This document shows positions 34,615 to 44,511 of a stretch of DNA of 64,000 nucleotides, piece by piece (the stretch's first letter is position 1; every line of letters starts with the position of its first letter). The DNA comes from Jackrogersella multiformis (taxonomy: Eukaryota > Ascomycota > Sordariomycetes > Xylariales > Hypoxylaceae): positions 2,976,001 through 3,040,000 of the forward strand of contig CADCXD010000005.1 in the NCBI GenBank assembly GCA_902806575.1. Reading direction: 5' to 3'. The translations under genes were made by a program, and so were the position numbers. Below the pieces are notes generated by a model that saw only the letters and a list, made by a program, of their open reading frames with translations, had not been told where the DNA came from and did no database searches.

Positions 34615-35424
34615 TCATATGACCAGGCCAGAGAGCCAGCTTGCAAACGCCACCCCCAAAACCAATCCAAACAGACCGGGCGACCTTCCCACCCACCCGG
34701 CGTTATCGTTCTGGGCGTCGACAACCTCCCCCGAAGACGCTATGACGGTCTGGCCCGAGGGGTACCTGATATTGTACACGGGAGCCGACGTCAAGGCGGC
34801 GGGGTCCCCAAGCGTGCTCGGGCAGCTGGCCTGGTTGGCGGCCGGCCAGTCCAGCGTGCACACTTCGTCGTGGCCCCAGGAGCAGGTCGGGTCGAGGATG
34901 TTATAGAGGACGTGGTTCTTGGCGACCCAGCTGTCGGGCCGGGCGAGGCAGCTCGCCAGGAAGTTCATGCTGTTGGCCGCGCTGAGGGGGAGCTTGTTCC
35001 CGTCGGTGTGGACCAGGCCCGCGCAGGCCGAGGCGTCCACGCTGGCGTAGTCCATGGCGACGGCGCCGCCGGCCGTCGGCCGCTCGGTCGCCGAGGCCCC
35101 GGTGTACAGATAGTTCCAGGCGTCGTAGCTGACGTCGTGGGCGCCCTGCGACTGGTCTATGCGCAGCAGGTTGACGGACCGACCCCCGTAGGTCAGCGAC
35201 ACGCAGATGTTGTCGCAGTCGACGGAACCGGGCCAGTAGGCGACGCGATTGGTGTTCACCTTGCACCCGAGCACTCCGATCGACGAGGAGTAGCTGTCGT
35301 GTGGCGTCACCCACACGGCGCCACCGCTGGATCCATCGTCATCGCCCTCGGCAGCGACGCGCGACACCGACACCGCCCCGAGCGATAGCAAAAAAGCGGA
35401 AATGCGGCGCATAGTAGTAGTCAT
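34615..35424 (-). CDS. Secreted, probably GPI-anchored, cysteine-rich protein of unknown function
   Basis: An intronless ORF of 269 residues. A signal peptide covers about residues 5-25 (MRRISAFLLSLGAVSVSRVAA). The mature part has eight cysteines in an even pattern, including GVLGCKV, VDCDNICVSL, SACAG, SCLARP, TCSWGHDEVC and SCPS. The C-terminal 20 residues are hydrophobic (SPGLFGLVLGVAFASWLSGL) after small residues that could be an omega site, which suggests a GPI anchor. The AYWPGSVDCDNICVSLTYGGR segment recalls double-psi beta-barrel (barwin/expansin-like) secreted fungal proteins. That similarity is from memory and moderate. A cell-wall or host-surface role is inference only. Strong GC bias makes long antisense ORFs here. 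Confidence 0.75.
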   Translation of the reverse strand: MTTTMRRISAFLLSLGAVSVSRVAAEGDDDGSSGGAVWVTPHDSYSSSIGVLGCKVNTNRVAYWPGSVDCDNICVSLTYGGRSVNLLRIDQSQGAHDVSYDAWNYLYTGASATERPTAGGAVAMDYASVDASACAGLVHTDGNKLPLSAANSMNFLASCLARPDSWVAKNHVLYNILDPTCSWGHDEVCTLDWPAANQASCPSTLGDPAALTSAPVYNIRYPSGQTVIASSGEVVDAQNDNAGWVGRSPGLFGLVLGVAFASWLSGLVI

Positions 35425-36826
35425 ATAATGAGCGATTGAGTACTAAACAGTTTAATTATTATTATTTTTTTGAAAGAGAGCGACGATGATATAATGAGCG
35501 GCTGCGCGCCTCTACGGCGGCGGCGGCGGCAGCTAGCTTTGGTAAGCAGCCAACATCAAACCACCAGAAAGCAAAGACAATTGAGTTAATTAATTAGGTG
35601 TGTAAAAGAGTGTCGTGAGGCGGAAAATCGCCCAAACACGCGATTGCGATCGTAAGATTAGATAGTATGTACCTTCGATACAGGTACCTATCTAGGTTAG
35701 CCGATCTATCTAAGTTAGTTGGTTAGGTAGGTACCCGGGTACACTAGGTAGATGATTGGATGCTTGATGCTTGGATTCTCGTTGGTAAATGAGATGCATA
35801 CCGAATCCGGCTGTCCGGTTAGTGTCCGATGTCGCCAATTAGAGTCTATTCTATGGGACTAAGTACCTAGGTATTCCCCCTTTTCTTTTCTTTTTCAGTC
35901 AAACACCATTGGTTTAAAACTCATCCTCTTATCTCGTACATTGTTGCTACCTACCTAGGTATGTACCTAAGTACTCATCCTTTGAAGATTCACATTCAGG
36001 ATATTATCAGCTCTCTAAAATACATTTCCAATTTTTACTATAGGGTTCATGGATTAACACTCTGGCTCTACTGCATATCCAGATATAGGCACTAACCCTT
36101 TTACTTCTTATATTACACGTTGCAAACAAGGAATCATGAGTCTTCACTGCTATATGATTATAAGATATGTTAGGGGTTACTATTATTTTTATTGATTCTA
36201 GGCTGCATCGGGTTTTTATAGTCATGGTAGTTATCTGCGGCCCTTCATATAACATGTCAAACACAGTCCTATCAACAAAAGTCTACCCTTCTTTGCCGCC
36301 GAACTACGAGAAGATGGTATTACATCTAAGGTACCTAGGTAATATTAGATGTTTAATGCTTCGATAAGGATTGCTGTATGATCTGTCTAGTCGGTCAATA
36401 CGAGTCAGTGAATACAAGTCATACAAAGCACCAGGTCGAGAATAATGTCGGCTTCCGAGGCATGCACGGCGGATGTTGGTTATAGCGGCAATGACACTTC
36501 GTCCTAGCGATCTTTGATATGATGCACGATAGCGTGGTCCAGAGGTATGGCGACATCAGGATTAAGGCACAAGAAACAAGCACCAATCGCCCGTCACACG
36601 AACCGTATGAAGGTGGTTTGATTCCCAAGGAAGAAAAAAATGTCTAAATGTCTCTCCAGGAGTTTGTCAGTCTTTCCAATCTCTCTAAGTTTGTCGTGCT
36701 TGTTAGTCAATGCCGATATTTGGTCGTAAATGTCCTAAATATCCAAAGTTCGTCAAGATCCTTCCCCCTCCAAAACGCCCTTCCAAAGAAAAAAGAAAAC
36801 AATCATTCATCGTTATCATTCCGTTA
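35425..36826. other. Intergenic region
   Basis: Promoter of the secreted protein on the left and 3' flank of the HAD gene on the right. It contains a GGCGGCGGCGGCGGCAGC triplet run (about 35515-35532) and three perfect TACCTAGGTA palindromes (35864, 35952, 36332). Short ORFs at 36007-36264 and 36167-36367 lack features. Confidence 0.45.
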
Positions 36827-38326
36827 TCATATGATTGCGGCAGTATCCGCCTTGTCGCCGTGGAGAACGGGGTTGATCCGCTCGTCGAAGTGCATCTTGA
36901 AGTCGTCGCCTATCTCCTTTCGTAGAGCCGTCTGGACCGCCTCGAGGACGTTGGGGAATACGCCGAAGTTGGCCGGGTTGTTCTCGTCGTTGTCGCCGCC
37001 CTGGAAGACACCGGTGCGGACGAGGCAGGTGTTCCATCCGTACATGTTGCCGCCGATGATGTCGGACGCCGGGTTGTCACCAATCATGTAGATGTTCTGG
37101 GGCAGCTTCTCCTCGCCGTGAAGTTGCTCCATCCACGACGTGAGAACCTCATCCGCGTACTTGTATGTGGCCGTCTCGGGCTTGCCGTAGACGACACGCT
37201 CGAGGTCGGTGCCTGACAATGCTTTGTACATGGCCTCGAGGCCGATTCGGAACGCGCCCTGGGACATGCGGGGCGTCCAGTGCTCTGTCGGGCACAGCAG
37301 GTCGCCCTGGGAAAAATAGATGGGGATCCGCTGCGAGACGGGGTCCTTAGCTATGGTGCCGAAACGGCCATTCTCGGAACGTAGCAGGTCCATGATGATT
37401 TGCATGTCCGTCGCGTAGTCCCGAGAGTCGGAGAAGACCATGATGGCTTCGATGTTGATCTTGGTGAAGTCCCGCGGTCGGGATGAAGCTCGCTCTTCAT
37501 CAGTAAACACTCTGTATGGGGCGATGGAACCGTCCCATGCAACGATGTCGTTAGGGACAACAATGTCCTTGAAGCCGTATTCCTCGGCAACTTCGCGGCA
37601 CTTGTAGCCCTCGCCACCAACAACTAGGACGGTTTTGTAGTATTCTGCAAGCGCGCTCATGGGGGTGTGTGATTGAATGAATTGGTCAGTGTCGACCGGG
37701 TTCTGTAGGATTTTCGAAAGCTGGTCGCAACGAGCCTTCTCGGGCTTGCCGGACCCGTTGGTCAAGAAGATGTGGGGAATCTTGATACCAAGCTCATTGT
37801 CGCCGTTCAGGATCTCGAGAGCACGACGGCCTTCGGGGATTAGACGGTCACCGTGGACGAGGACACCGTCAATGTCGAAAGCGAATGCCATGTTCTTGGC
37901 CTTCTTTACTTTTTCGACTTCCACGCTCTGGACTTGCGAAGCCAGGATAGCACGCGAGGCCTGGATAGGCGGCATGCCCGGGCGGGTTGGGCGACCGAGA
38001 GACTCATCAGGGTAGTGGACTGATGACAGACGAGACTGTCTCTTGGATCTAGGGATGGGGAGGGAAGTACCGAAGGAGTTACGAGAGCCTCTTCTCTCCT
38101 TCATGGATGGCGTGGCGCTCAAGTTGTGCATGTACTTAGCAGCCTCGGAGATGGAAGATCTGGAGGCGGGAACCTCGATTGGTCCCTCGCCATCATCACC
38201 AGGAATTGGCAGCGAGGGGGAGCCATCTGCTCCGTTTGCGTTGTTCGTAGAAGCGACCTTCCTCACCTGCTTCTCGGTCTGCTTCTCAGTTGCCTGAGCA
38301 ATGTCGTAATCCTCGAACATAGGCAT
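36827..38326 (-). CDS. HAD-superfamily hydrolase of the CECR5/YKR070W type
   Basis: A single exon of 499 residues. HAD motif I is AFDIDGVL (Asp151 and Asp153). Motif II is FLTNGSG. The Lys motif lies in GKPETATY, and motif IV is GDNPASDIIGG. The arrangement and C2-type cap match the CECR5/YKR070W family, usually mitochondrial and of uncertain substrate. The first 140 residues are a Ser/Arg-rich, low-complexity extension (SRSSISEAAKYM, RSKRQSRLSS) that precedes the catalytic core. It could be an organelle-targeting or phosphorylated region. The start at 38326 follows AAGATGCCT. Its divergent neighbour 2.1 kb away is an aldo/keto reductase. Confidence 0.92.
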   Translation of the reverse strand: MPMFEDYDIAQATEKQTEKQVRKVASTNNANGADGSPSLPIPGDDGEGPIEVPASRSSISEAAKYMHNLSATPSMKERRGSRNSFGTSLPIPRSKRQSRLSSVHYPDESLGRPTRPGMPPIQASRAILASQVQSVEVEKVKKAKNMAFAFDIDGVLVHGDRLIPEGRRALEILNGDNELGIKIPHIFLTNGSGKPEKARCDQLSKILQNPVDTDQFIQSHTPMSALAEYYKTVLVVGGEGYKCREVAEEYGFKDIVVPNDIVAWDGSIAPYRVFTDEERASSRPRDFTKINIEAIMVFSDSRDYATDMQIIMDLLRSENGRFGTIAKDPVSQRIPIYFSQGDLLCPTEHWTPRMSQGAFRIGLEAMYKALSGTDLERVVYGKPETATYKYADEVLTSWMEQLHGEEKLPQNIYMIGDNPASDIIGGNMYGWNTCLVRTGVFQGGDNDENNPANFGVFPNVLEAVQTALRKEIGDDFKMHFDERINPVLHGDKADTAAII

Positions 38327-39660
38327 CTTGAATGTGGTTTTTTAAGATGTACAGCTGTTTTTTTTTAAAAATATTGCAAAGGAGTTCAAGAGGCTTCAAA
38401 ATGCTTCAGAAGTGATGGTCAGATGGGATGAAGGAGGAGAAGAAGGTTGTCATGTGGAATTGGAAAGACTAAATTGCTATGTATGACGGGAGGGTCGCGT
38501 TATATCTAGTCATTCGCCTCGCAAGTTACAAGATGTTTCCTGGTCTACCTAGGTACCGTACTCTACACCGTAGCTCAAACTCTGATGACGAAAAAAAGGC
38601 TAAAAACTCTGGCTCTTCCTGCACGGCTGATGTAACTATACCTCTTACGCTCAGCTGAGGAGTACCTAAACGAAAGACACAAAGGAAGGTCTCAGTATCT
38701 AGCTGTCTAGTATCAGACTATCCAGTCTACCTACCTGGGTATCCAGACTATCAGCCGTAATCGTCCGCTACGATGGAGTTTGGTACTGGACGGCCCCTTG
38801 CATACCTACCTAGGTAGGTAGTCTGCAGCTCAATGAAACGGACGAACCAGACTAAGGACAACGTTTTCGGCCTATAGAAGACGGTAGCCGGAGCGTTTGA
38901 TGGGTTATCGATGAGCTATCGGCTCGGCCGTTATTGCAGATATCACTGTGGTATCACTGCAAGTCCAGCAAACACGTCGCCAACCGAGCCAACAAAAAAA
39001 ATGGAAACCAGCTGTTACCTATCTTGACATATCTTGACCTATCTTACCTGCTTACCTAGCTGTGAGTCCGAGAAGGAGCCGCAGAAGGTTCCGAATTGGA
39101 GCCCGTATCCACCCGGCCCACGCACCCGTACCCGCTGTTGTACCCGCTGTTGTCCCCGCTGTCATACTTCTGTTGACATCATTCCGGGTCCGCCGCGCTC
39201 CGCTTTAGCTCCGCTATACCTGCCTGTAGATCCGCTACAGGTAACTGCCCTGATATACCAATCTGCATGCTTGATTATCCCTGACTCGGGATGTGGAGAC
39301 GGCTAGGAGATAGGTAGTGTGATGCAGGGATTTCCTAGCGTTAAAAACTGCGTCGCCTCATCTCTTAGCCACCTATAGGCACCTCTAGCACCTCTGCTAC
39401 AGGGCAACGCTCTCAGACTCTGCAGCTTCTAACCATTCATTGCCTATTCTTTGTCATTCTTTTTCCACTCTCGGACGTCGCTCACAGATCTATGCTACGA
39501 CTCTGCAAGCCTGCAACCGCTACTACAATCTTGCTATAACCTAATAATTTAATAGGTGACGCCACATAAGCCAACTACCAGGCAGATAAGCAGTAATAGG
39601 TAGTAGACAGTAGGTCAGTAATATTTTCCCATAGGGCCAGGACCCTGACTGTCTGACCGC

Positions 39661-39698
<38 letters not shown>

Positions 39699-40415
39699 GC
39701 AGACAGGTCGGGATCTTCCTTTCTATCGAAACTCACCGATAAACGCCGACCCGTAAAATACCTATGTTGGAATAAGTACCTAGGAATAAGTACCTAGGTT
39801 CGGATTATGTAGCAGTAAATGGCAGAACGGGCTGAGTGCATTGCATAAAAACCCAGTCTTTTTTTTGCTTTTTTGTCCTTTTTTTATATCCGTTTATCAC
39901 ATCCCGGTATCCACTTCACATGTCATGATGGATACGATGTGGGCGGCGTGGGATATTTTTGTGTATCAAAGGCCAGAGTGTGTCAAAGGTCCCAACGTAA
40001 GGGGAGGGATTGCTATCTGACAAGTCTGCAAGTTGACAACTGTCGCTGCAAACAACTGGAGCCGCGATAGCTGATCAGCCTGCAAAAAGGTGAAACCGCC
40101 GGCGTCCGTCAAAACGGAAAACTTTTCACCCACTCTGCTGACTCAGGAGAGACATTCTTGTTGAGGATGATGCAATGATGCAATGATGCAGCGACGTGTT
40201 TTTCCATCTTAAAGGAACCCAGCAACTTACTAAGTCTAAGCTCCAGCCGGGCGTTTGCGGACATTGCACACACCCACTTGATATGATACTTTCATCAAAC
40301 AACTAACAGCTAAAAAACTAACAACTGTAATCTACCAGTTTTCTCTTATCTCTCTTCCTGACGCCATAGCCAGCCAGCCAGCCAGCGGATCACCTCTCCA
40401 CCAAGCCTTATCAAC
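38327..40415. promoter_or_regulatory. 2.1-kb divergent intergenic region (HAD gene / aldo-keto reductase)
   Basis: No gene recognised. It contains two perfect TACCTAGGTA palindromes (38546, 38807), a CCCGCTGTTGT tandem near 39130-39155, a (CA)n microsatellite (listed separately), and a TGATGCAA triple repeat near 40170-40190. The region close to 40415 is the aldo/keto reductase promoter and leader, ending with CCAGCCAGCCAGCCAGC. Confidence 0.5.
39664..39697. repeat. (CA)n dinucleotide microsatellite, about 17 units
   Basis: An uninterrupted CA run in the intergenic region upstream of the aldo/keto reductase. It is likely length-polymorphic between strains. Confidence 0.95.
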
Positions 40416-41408
40416 ATGTCAGCTCCGACGAACAGGCAGACCTTCACCCTGAATAACGGGGTCAAGATTCCCGCCCTCGGTTTTGGCACCTTCGCTAACG
40501 AGGGCGCCAAAGGCGAGACCTACAAGGCCGTCACCTGTGCTCTGGAGGTCGGGTACAGGCACCTGGACTGCGCGTGGTTCTACAAGAACGAGGCCGAAGT
40601 CGGCTCTGCCCTCCGCGACTTTCTGGCGAAGAACACGTCGGTGAAGAGGGAAGACATCTTCGTCTGCACCAAGGTGTGGAACCACCTGCACGAGCCAGAC
40701 GAGGTTAAGTGGTCGCTGCAGAACTCGCTCGAGAACTTCGGCCTGGACTACATAGACCTGTTCCTCGTCCACTGGCCCATCGCCGCCGAGAGCAACGAGA
40801 GCCACCTACCCAAGATCGGCCCCGACGGCAAGTACGTCATCAAGAAGGGCCTCACAGAAAACCCGGAGCCGACGTGGCGCGCCATGGAGGAGCTCTACGA
40901 GTCCAAGAAGGCGCGCGCCATCGGCGTCTCCAACTGGACCGTCGCCGGCCTCAAGCAGGTCCTAGGGTTCGCCAAGGTCAAGCCGGCGGTCAACCAGGTC
41001 GAGATCCACCCGTTCCTGCCCAACCAGGAGCTGATCGTGTTCTGCCAGCAGAACGGCGTGCTGCCGGCGGCGTACTCGCCGCTCGGCTCGCAGGACCAGG
41101 TGCCGTCGACGGGCGAGAAGGTGCGCACCAACAAGACGCTCAACGAGGTGGCCGACCGCAGCGGCCAGACCCTGGCCCAGGTCCTGCTGGCGTGGGGCGT
41201 GCGCCGCGGCTACGTCGTGCTGCCCAAGAGCTCCACGCCGTCCCGCATCGAGAGCAACTTCCAGGTCCCGCAGCTGTCGGACGCCGACTTCGCCGCCATC
41301 AGCGCCGTCGCTAAGGGCAGGCACACCCGCTTCGTCAACATGAAGGATACCTTCGGCTACGACGTCTGGCCCGAGGAGGCCGCGGTCGACGGCGTCTCCG
41401 TCGCGTGA
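40416..41408 (+). CDS. Aldo/keto reductase
   Basis: A single exon of 330 residues, the normal family length. The catalytic tetrad is visible as Asp51 and Tyr56 (DCAWFY), Lys86 (CTKVWNH) and His119 (LFLVHWP). The coenzyme-binding LPKSSTPSRIESN lies near the C-terminus. Signatures GYRHLDCAWFYKNEAEVG and VLPKSS indicate an NADPH-dependent aldose/glycerol-type reductase (Gcy1/Gld-like group). The exact carbonyl substrate is not determinable. The ORF is intronless with very GC-rich wobble positions, suggesting strong expression. It lies alone between long intergenic regions. Confidence 0.96.
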   Translation: MSAPTNRQTFTLNNGVKIPALGFGTFANEGAKGETYKAVTCALEVGYRHLDCAWFYKNEAEVGSALRDFLAKNTSVKREDIFVCTKVWNHLHEPDEVKWSLQNSLENFGLDYIDLFLVHWPIAAESNESHLPKIGPDGKYVIKKGLTENPEPTWRAMEELYESKKARAIGVSNWTVAGLKQVLGFAKVKPAVNQVEIHPFLPNQELIVFCQQNGVLPAAYSPLGSQDQVPSTGEKVRTNKTLNEVADRSGQTLAQVLLAWGVRRGYVVLPKSSTPSRIESNFQVPQLSDADFAAISAVAKGRHTRFVNMKDTFGYDVWPEEAAVDGVSVA

Positions 41409-41927
41409 GATGCGCGCAATGCGTTAGGTATCTAGTCGAGCAGGCTGGACACCGGCATGCATACGAGGTCGCGATGTCGTAAGACGACGCTTGAGTGAGC
41501 AAGTAGGTAGAATTACCCATCGGACCGTGTGTGTGCAAGGGGCCGCTAGCCCCCGGCATTGGTGGTATATCCTAGGTAGTTTAGATATCCACATTACGAG
41601 AGCCCATGAGCATATGCGAGTGTCGAGTTTTTTGGGGTTTGGGCGTCGGCGATGGGGATGGGGAAAAGAAAAGGGAGGCTGGTAAAAAGGGGTAGGTAGG
41701 GTAGGTGGGGTACCTAGCAAAGTCCCCGAGTGGCCAGACGGAACGCGCGTTAACAGATAGATGTACTCGTTGCCTAGTTTATATTAAGATATGATATCCA
41801 ATGTTTATATGGTTGTGACCCGCGGCCCAATAGATATGTTCCTACTCTAACAAGCATCCCTAGATACGCTCCGCTCCTCTCCGCTCCGCAAATAACTGTC
41901 CCTCCCCTCTACATACCCATCCACCCC
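41409..41927. other. Intergenic region between convergent genes
   Basis: 3' flanks of the aldo/keto reductase and the DUF7053-like gene. A G-rich stretch (GGGGTAGGTAGGGTAGGTGGGG, about 41689-41710) is the only notable feature. Confidence 0.4.
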
Positions 41928-42410
41928 CTAAGCCTTCGCGGCCTCGGCCAGAAACCCGCGGTGGTATTCGGGGTGTCCCTTCTCGATGTTGCTCTTGACC
42001 ATCTTCTTGGTGATCATGTTGCTGTCGATCTCGATCTCCTCCTCGAGCAGGCCGTCATCGGCGCGCACGCGCCACCGCGTGCGCACCGCCATCGTGCCCG
42101 TCGGCGCCTTGCCGTCCACCAGCGAGTCGATGCCCTCCGGCTGGTTCGTCAGCGTCAGCCTGTATGTCATCTGGCCCGTCGGCCGCCGGTCCACGACCTC
42201 GAACGTGCACGGCTCGCCGGCCGGGGACGAAGAAGAAGAGGGGTTGGGGTTGGGGTTGGGGGTGGAAGGGGGCCCGGGGAGCCGCTGGTACGAGATCCGC
42301 TGCGGGCACGTCGTGCGGATGTACGCCTCGTGGTCGTGCAGCAGCGCGATCACCGCCGCGGGCTGCACCCCCGCGGGCAGCGGCGTGCAGATTGTGGTAT
42401 CTACGGGCAT
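41928..42410 (-). CDS. DUF7053-like small protein (probable START/SRPBCC-type fold)
   Basis: A single exon of 160 residues starting at ATG 42410. The opening (TTICTPLPAGVQPAAVIALLHDHEAYI) is characteristic of the fungal DUF7053 group, where a TPLPAGV motif precedes a short helix and a beta-sheet domain. Later strands are seen as FEVVDRRP, MTYRLTLTNQPEGI and TRWRVRADDGLLEEEIEI. A Pro/Asn/Ser low-complexity loop sits at about residues 47-65. The family is uncharacterised; a hydrophobic-ligand-binding fold is inferred from relatives. The frame remains open for some codons upstream without an ATG, so a further 5' exon cannot be ruled out. Confidence 0.72.
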   Translation of the reverse strand: MPVDTTICTPLPAGVQPAAVIALLHDHEAYIRTTCPQRISYQRLPGPPSTPNPNPNPSSSSSPAGEPCTFEVVDRRPTGQMTYRLTLTNQPEGIDSLVDGKAPTGTMAVRTRWRVRADDGLLEEEIEIDSNMITKKMVKSNIEKGHPEYHRGFLAEAAKA

Positions 42411-44511
42411 ATCTTCGACGAAGTTTGCTTTGTTATGAGGGATGTTGAAGTGCTGCGAAGCAGGTATATGGCTTCGACGGGTTGCAGACGTGCCCCTATC
42501 CTCTCGTAGGTCGGTCGGCGTGTTGCTGCTACCTACAAGGAATGACGGTCGAGTGCATCGAGCATCCGAAATCTAAGATGCCGAACATACTATATACCCC
42601 TTCAGGCCATCATCTCCCCAGCCTACGGGAGTTTCTGGACTCCGTCACGGAGCCTCGCCCCCAGATATTCGAACCTTATGATTTCTGATCTTACGGTAGG
42701 GTTGGTAGGCCAAGACCGGGGCTCACATTAGGGCCGGTCTGTTGTGTCGATGTGAGTCTCTACAATTATACGATTATACACATAGTGTGGGAAGTTTAAG
42801 GTATCTGTGGTTCAGTCTTAACCTTAATTGCAGAGATGGGGATGAATTGGTAAGTTTATTGTCCTTCGATATCTAAAGTATGCCGACCTATGCCTCGTCA
42901 TGCACCATAGAAACTAAATCCCCGCAGCATTTGCCGAGTTAAAGGTAGGCTTGAACAATACATCGAAGCAATATCGAGTGCAACACCAGATGTCTTAAAT
43001 ACCACCTCCCTGCATGCAGTTCGATTCACTGTAGAATTTAGCGACAAGACGCGGCTCCCGCAGCTTAATGAGAACAGGTGACACTAGCAGATGTTGGGGC
43101 GAACAACTCGAGCTCTACATTACATAGTACCTCCTAGGGCTGCTAGGGTAGGTTTGGAAGTGTTGTGCATGAGTCCCTACGAGGGGATGGAGTGGTTCGG
43201 GTTCACGAGACTTTAAAGTGGGTAGAGAAAACGGTTTGGAGAAACGAAACGAGACCTTTTGAAGAAATCCCGTTTTAAAAGAAAAGATCGCGAGCCATGA
43301 CGCCACTCGACCACTCTCTACAGCTTCTTACTATGGGTCTCGCAAGAAACGTGCTAAAGAAACCCACACCTCACGGCACTACCTACCTCTACATACCTAC
43401 CTACTTAGGCAGACCGTCGGTCAAATATCTCAGGCTAGTGAAGATGTAGATTTACTTACGTACATAAGCGTCGTTCGCAAATTGCAAGGACTGTAGTTGA
43501 TATAGATCTTAGTTGATCATAATAAATGCACATCGCCGGGTTATTATCGTGAAGACGGTACCTAGATATTTGTAGCTAGCCTATGTATGCCGTTCGAGCC
43601 GCGATATAATACTTATGATAGATTTGGAAGTCTCTAGTTAGTATGTGAAAGTTCAGTTGAAAAACAAGAATCATCGTATTAACCAAGCGCCAAATTGGTA
43701 CTTCTAGGTATACTACCTATTAAGGAATACCATGAAATACTCAAGAGTTCTTCAACTTAGAGTAAAACACCTATTCAAGCGTATTTTCAGCCCACCTAAC
43801 TCATAAAACCCAAACCGCTATGTGCCGTGAAATATGGAACACCCGAGAGGCATACCTATTAAACACCTGTATATCATAGTCCATGCATAACGAGGCATCC
43901 CAATAAACGGCCCGAGAGGCGCCTGATGCAGAAATACAAATACAAGATAACGCGCGTTGCCCAAGATTTGGATATTCTCTCAAGCTAGTAGAAAATACTA
44001 ACAGGTAGCAACCTTGGAAAAAAGACAATTGTAACCTAACCTAGGTACCGGTTTGCTCTCTATCAGCTATCCCAATAGCCGCGACAAGGAAGAGTCTGTG
44101 AACGGTTCGCTTAACCTGAGGCAAACTCAGAGATTACAAGGTAAAACTAGATAGATAATTTGGGGCATTTATTAGTCTTAATTGGAAGGGAAGAGAATTA
44201 GGGGGGGATACGGACATAGGATGGATACGTTGGCAATTTATCAAATCAAATCAAACTCAAAACCTCGGGATGATGGAAACTTTTAACTAGACGAGTGATG
44301 TAACCTAAATAGCTACGGAGAGCTAATGGTAATTTCCATCTGACTTCATTGACATCAACCACGGCCTCTACCACGTAGTAAAGCTGCCAGTCCTGATGCT
44401 GACTACTAACCTTAGCTACTGGCTAAGTCAAACCATTCCCGAGACCTCCATGCCTTCGTGGTATTTTTTTCCTTTCTTTTCCCGCCTGACAAAGATGCAC
44501 CCTCGACCCTC
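42411..44511. other. 2.1-kb intergenic region without a recognisable gene
   Basis: Short ORFs at 42482-42688, 43115-43306 and 43801-44028 have no family features and read as chance. There is little repeat content apart from CTACCTACCTAC near 43381-43403. Part of it must be the promoter of the DUF7053-like gene and the 3' flank of LSG1. Confidence 0.45.

Noticed and set aside
34405..35388. 327-codon plus-strand ORF
   Set aside because: Antisense to the secreted protein, with composition explained by its GC-rich codons; no family features.
40709..41314. 201-codon ORF inside the aldo/keto reductase
   Set aside because: Frame-shifted shadow of a highly conserved gene with all catalytic residues in the other frame.
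41961..42509. Plus-strand ORFs over the DUF7053-like gene
   Set aside because: Antisense shadows rich in Arg and Ala without domain features.
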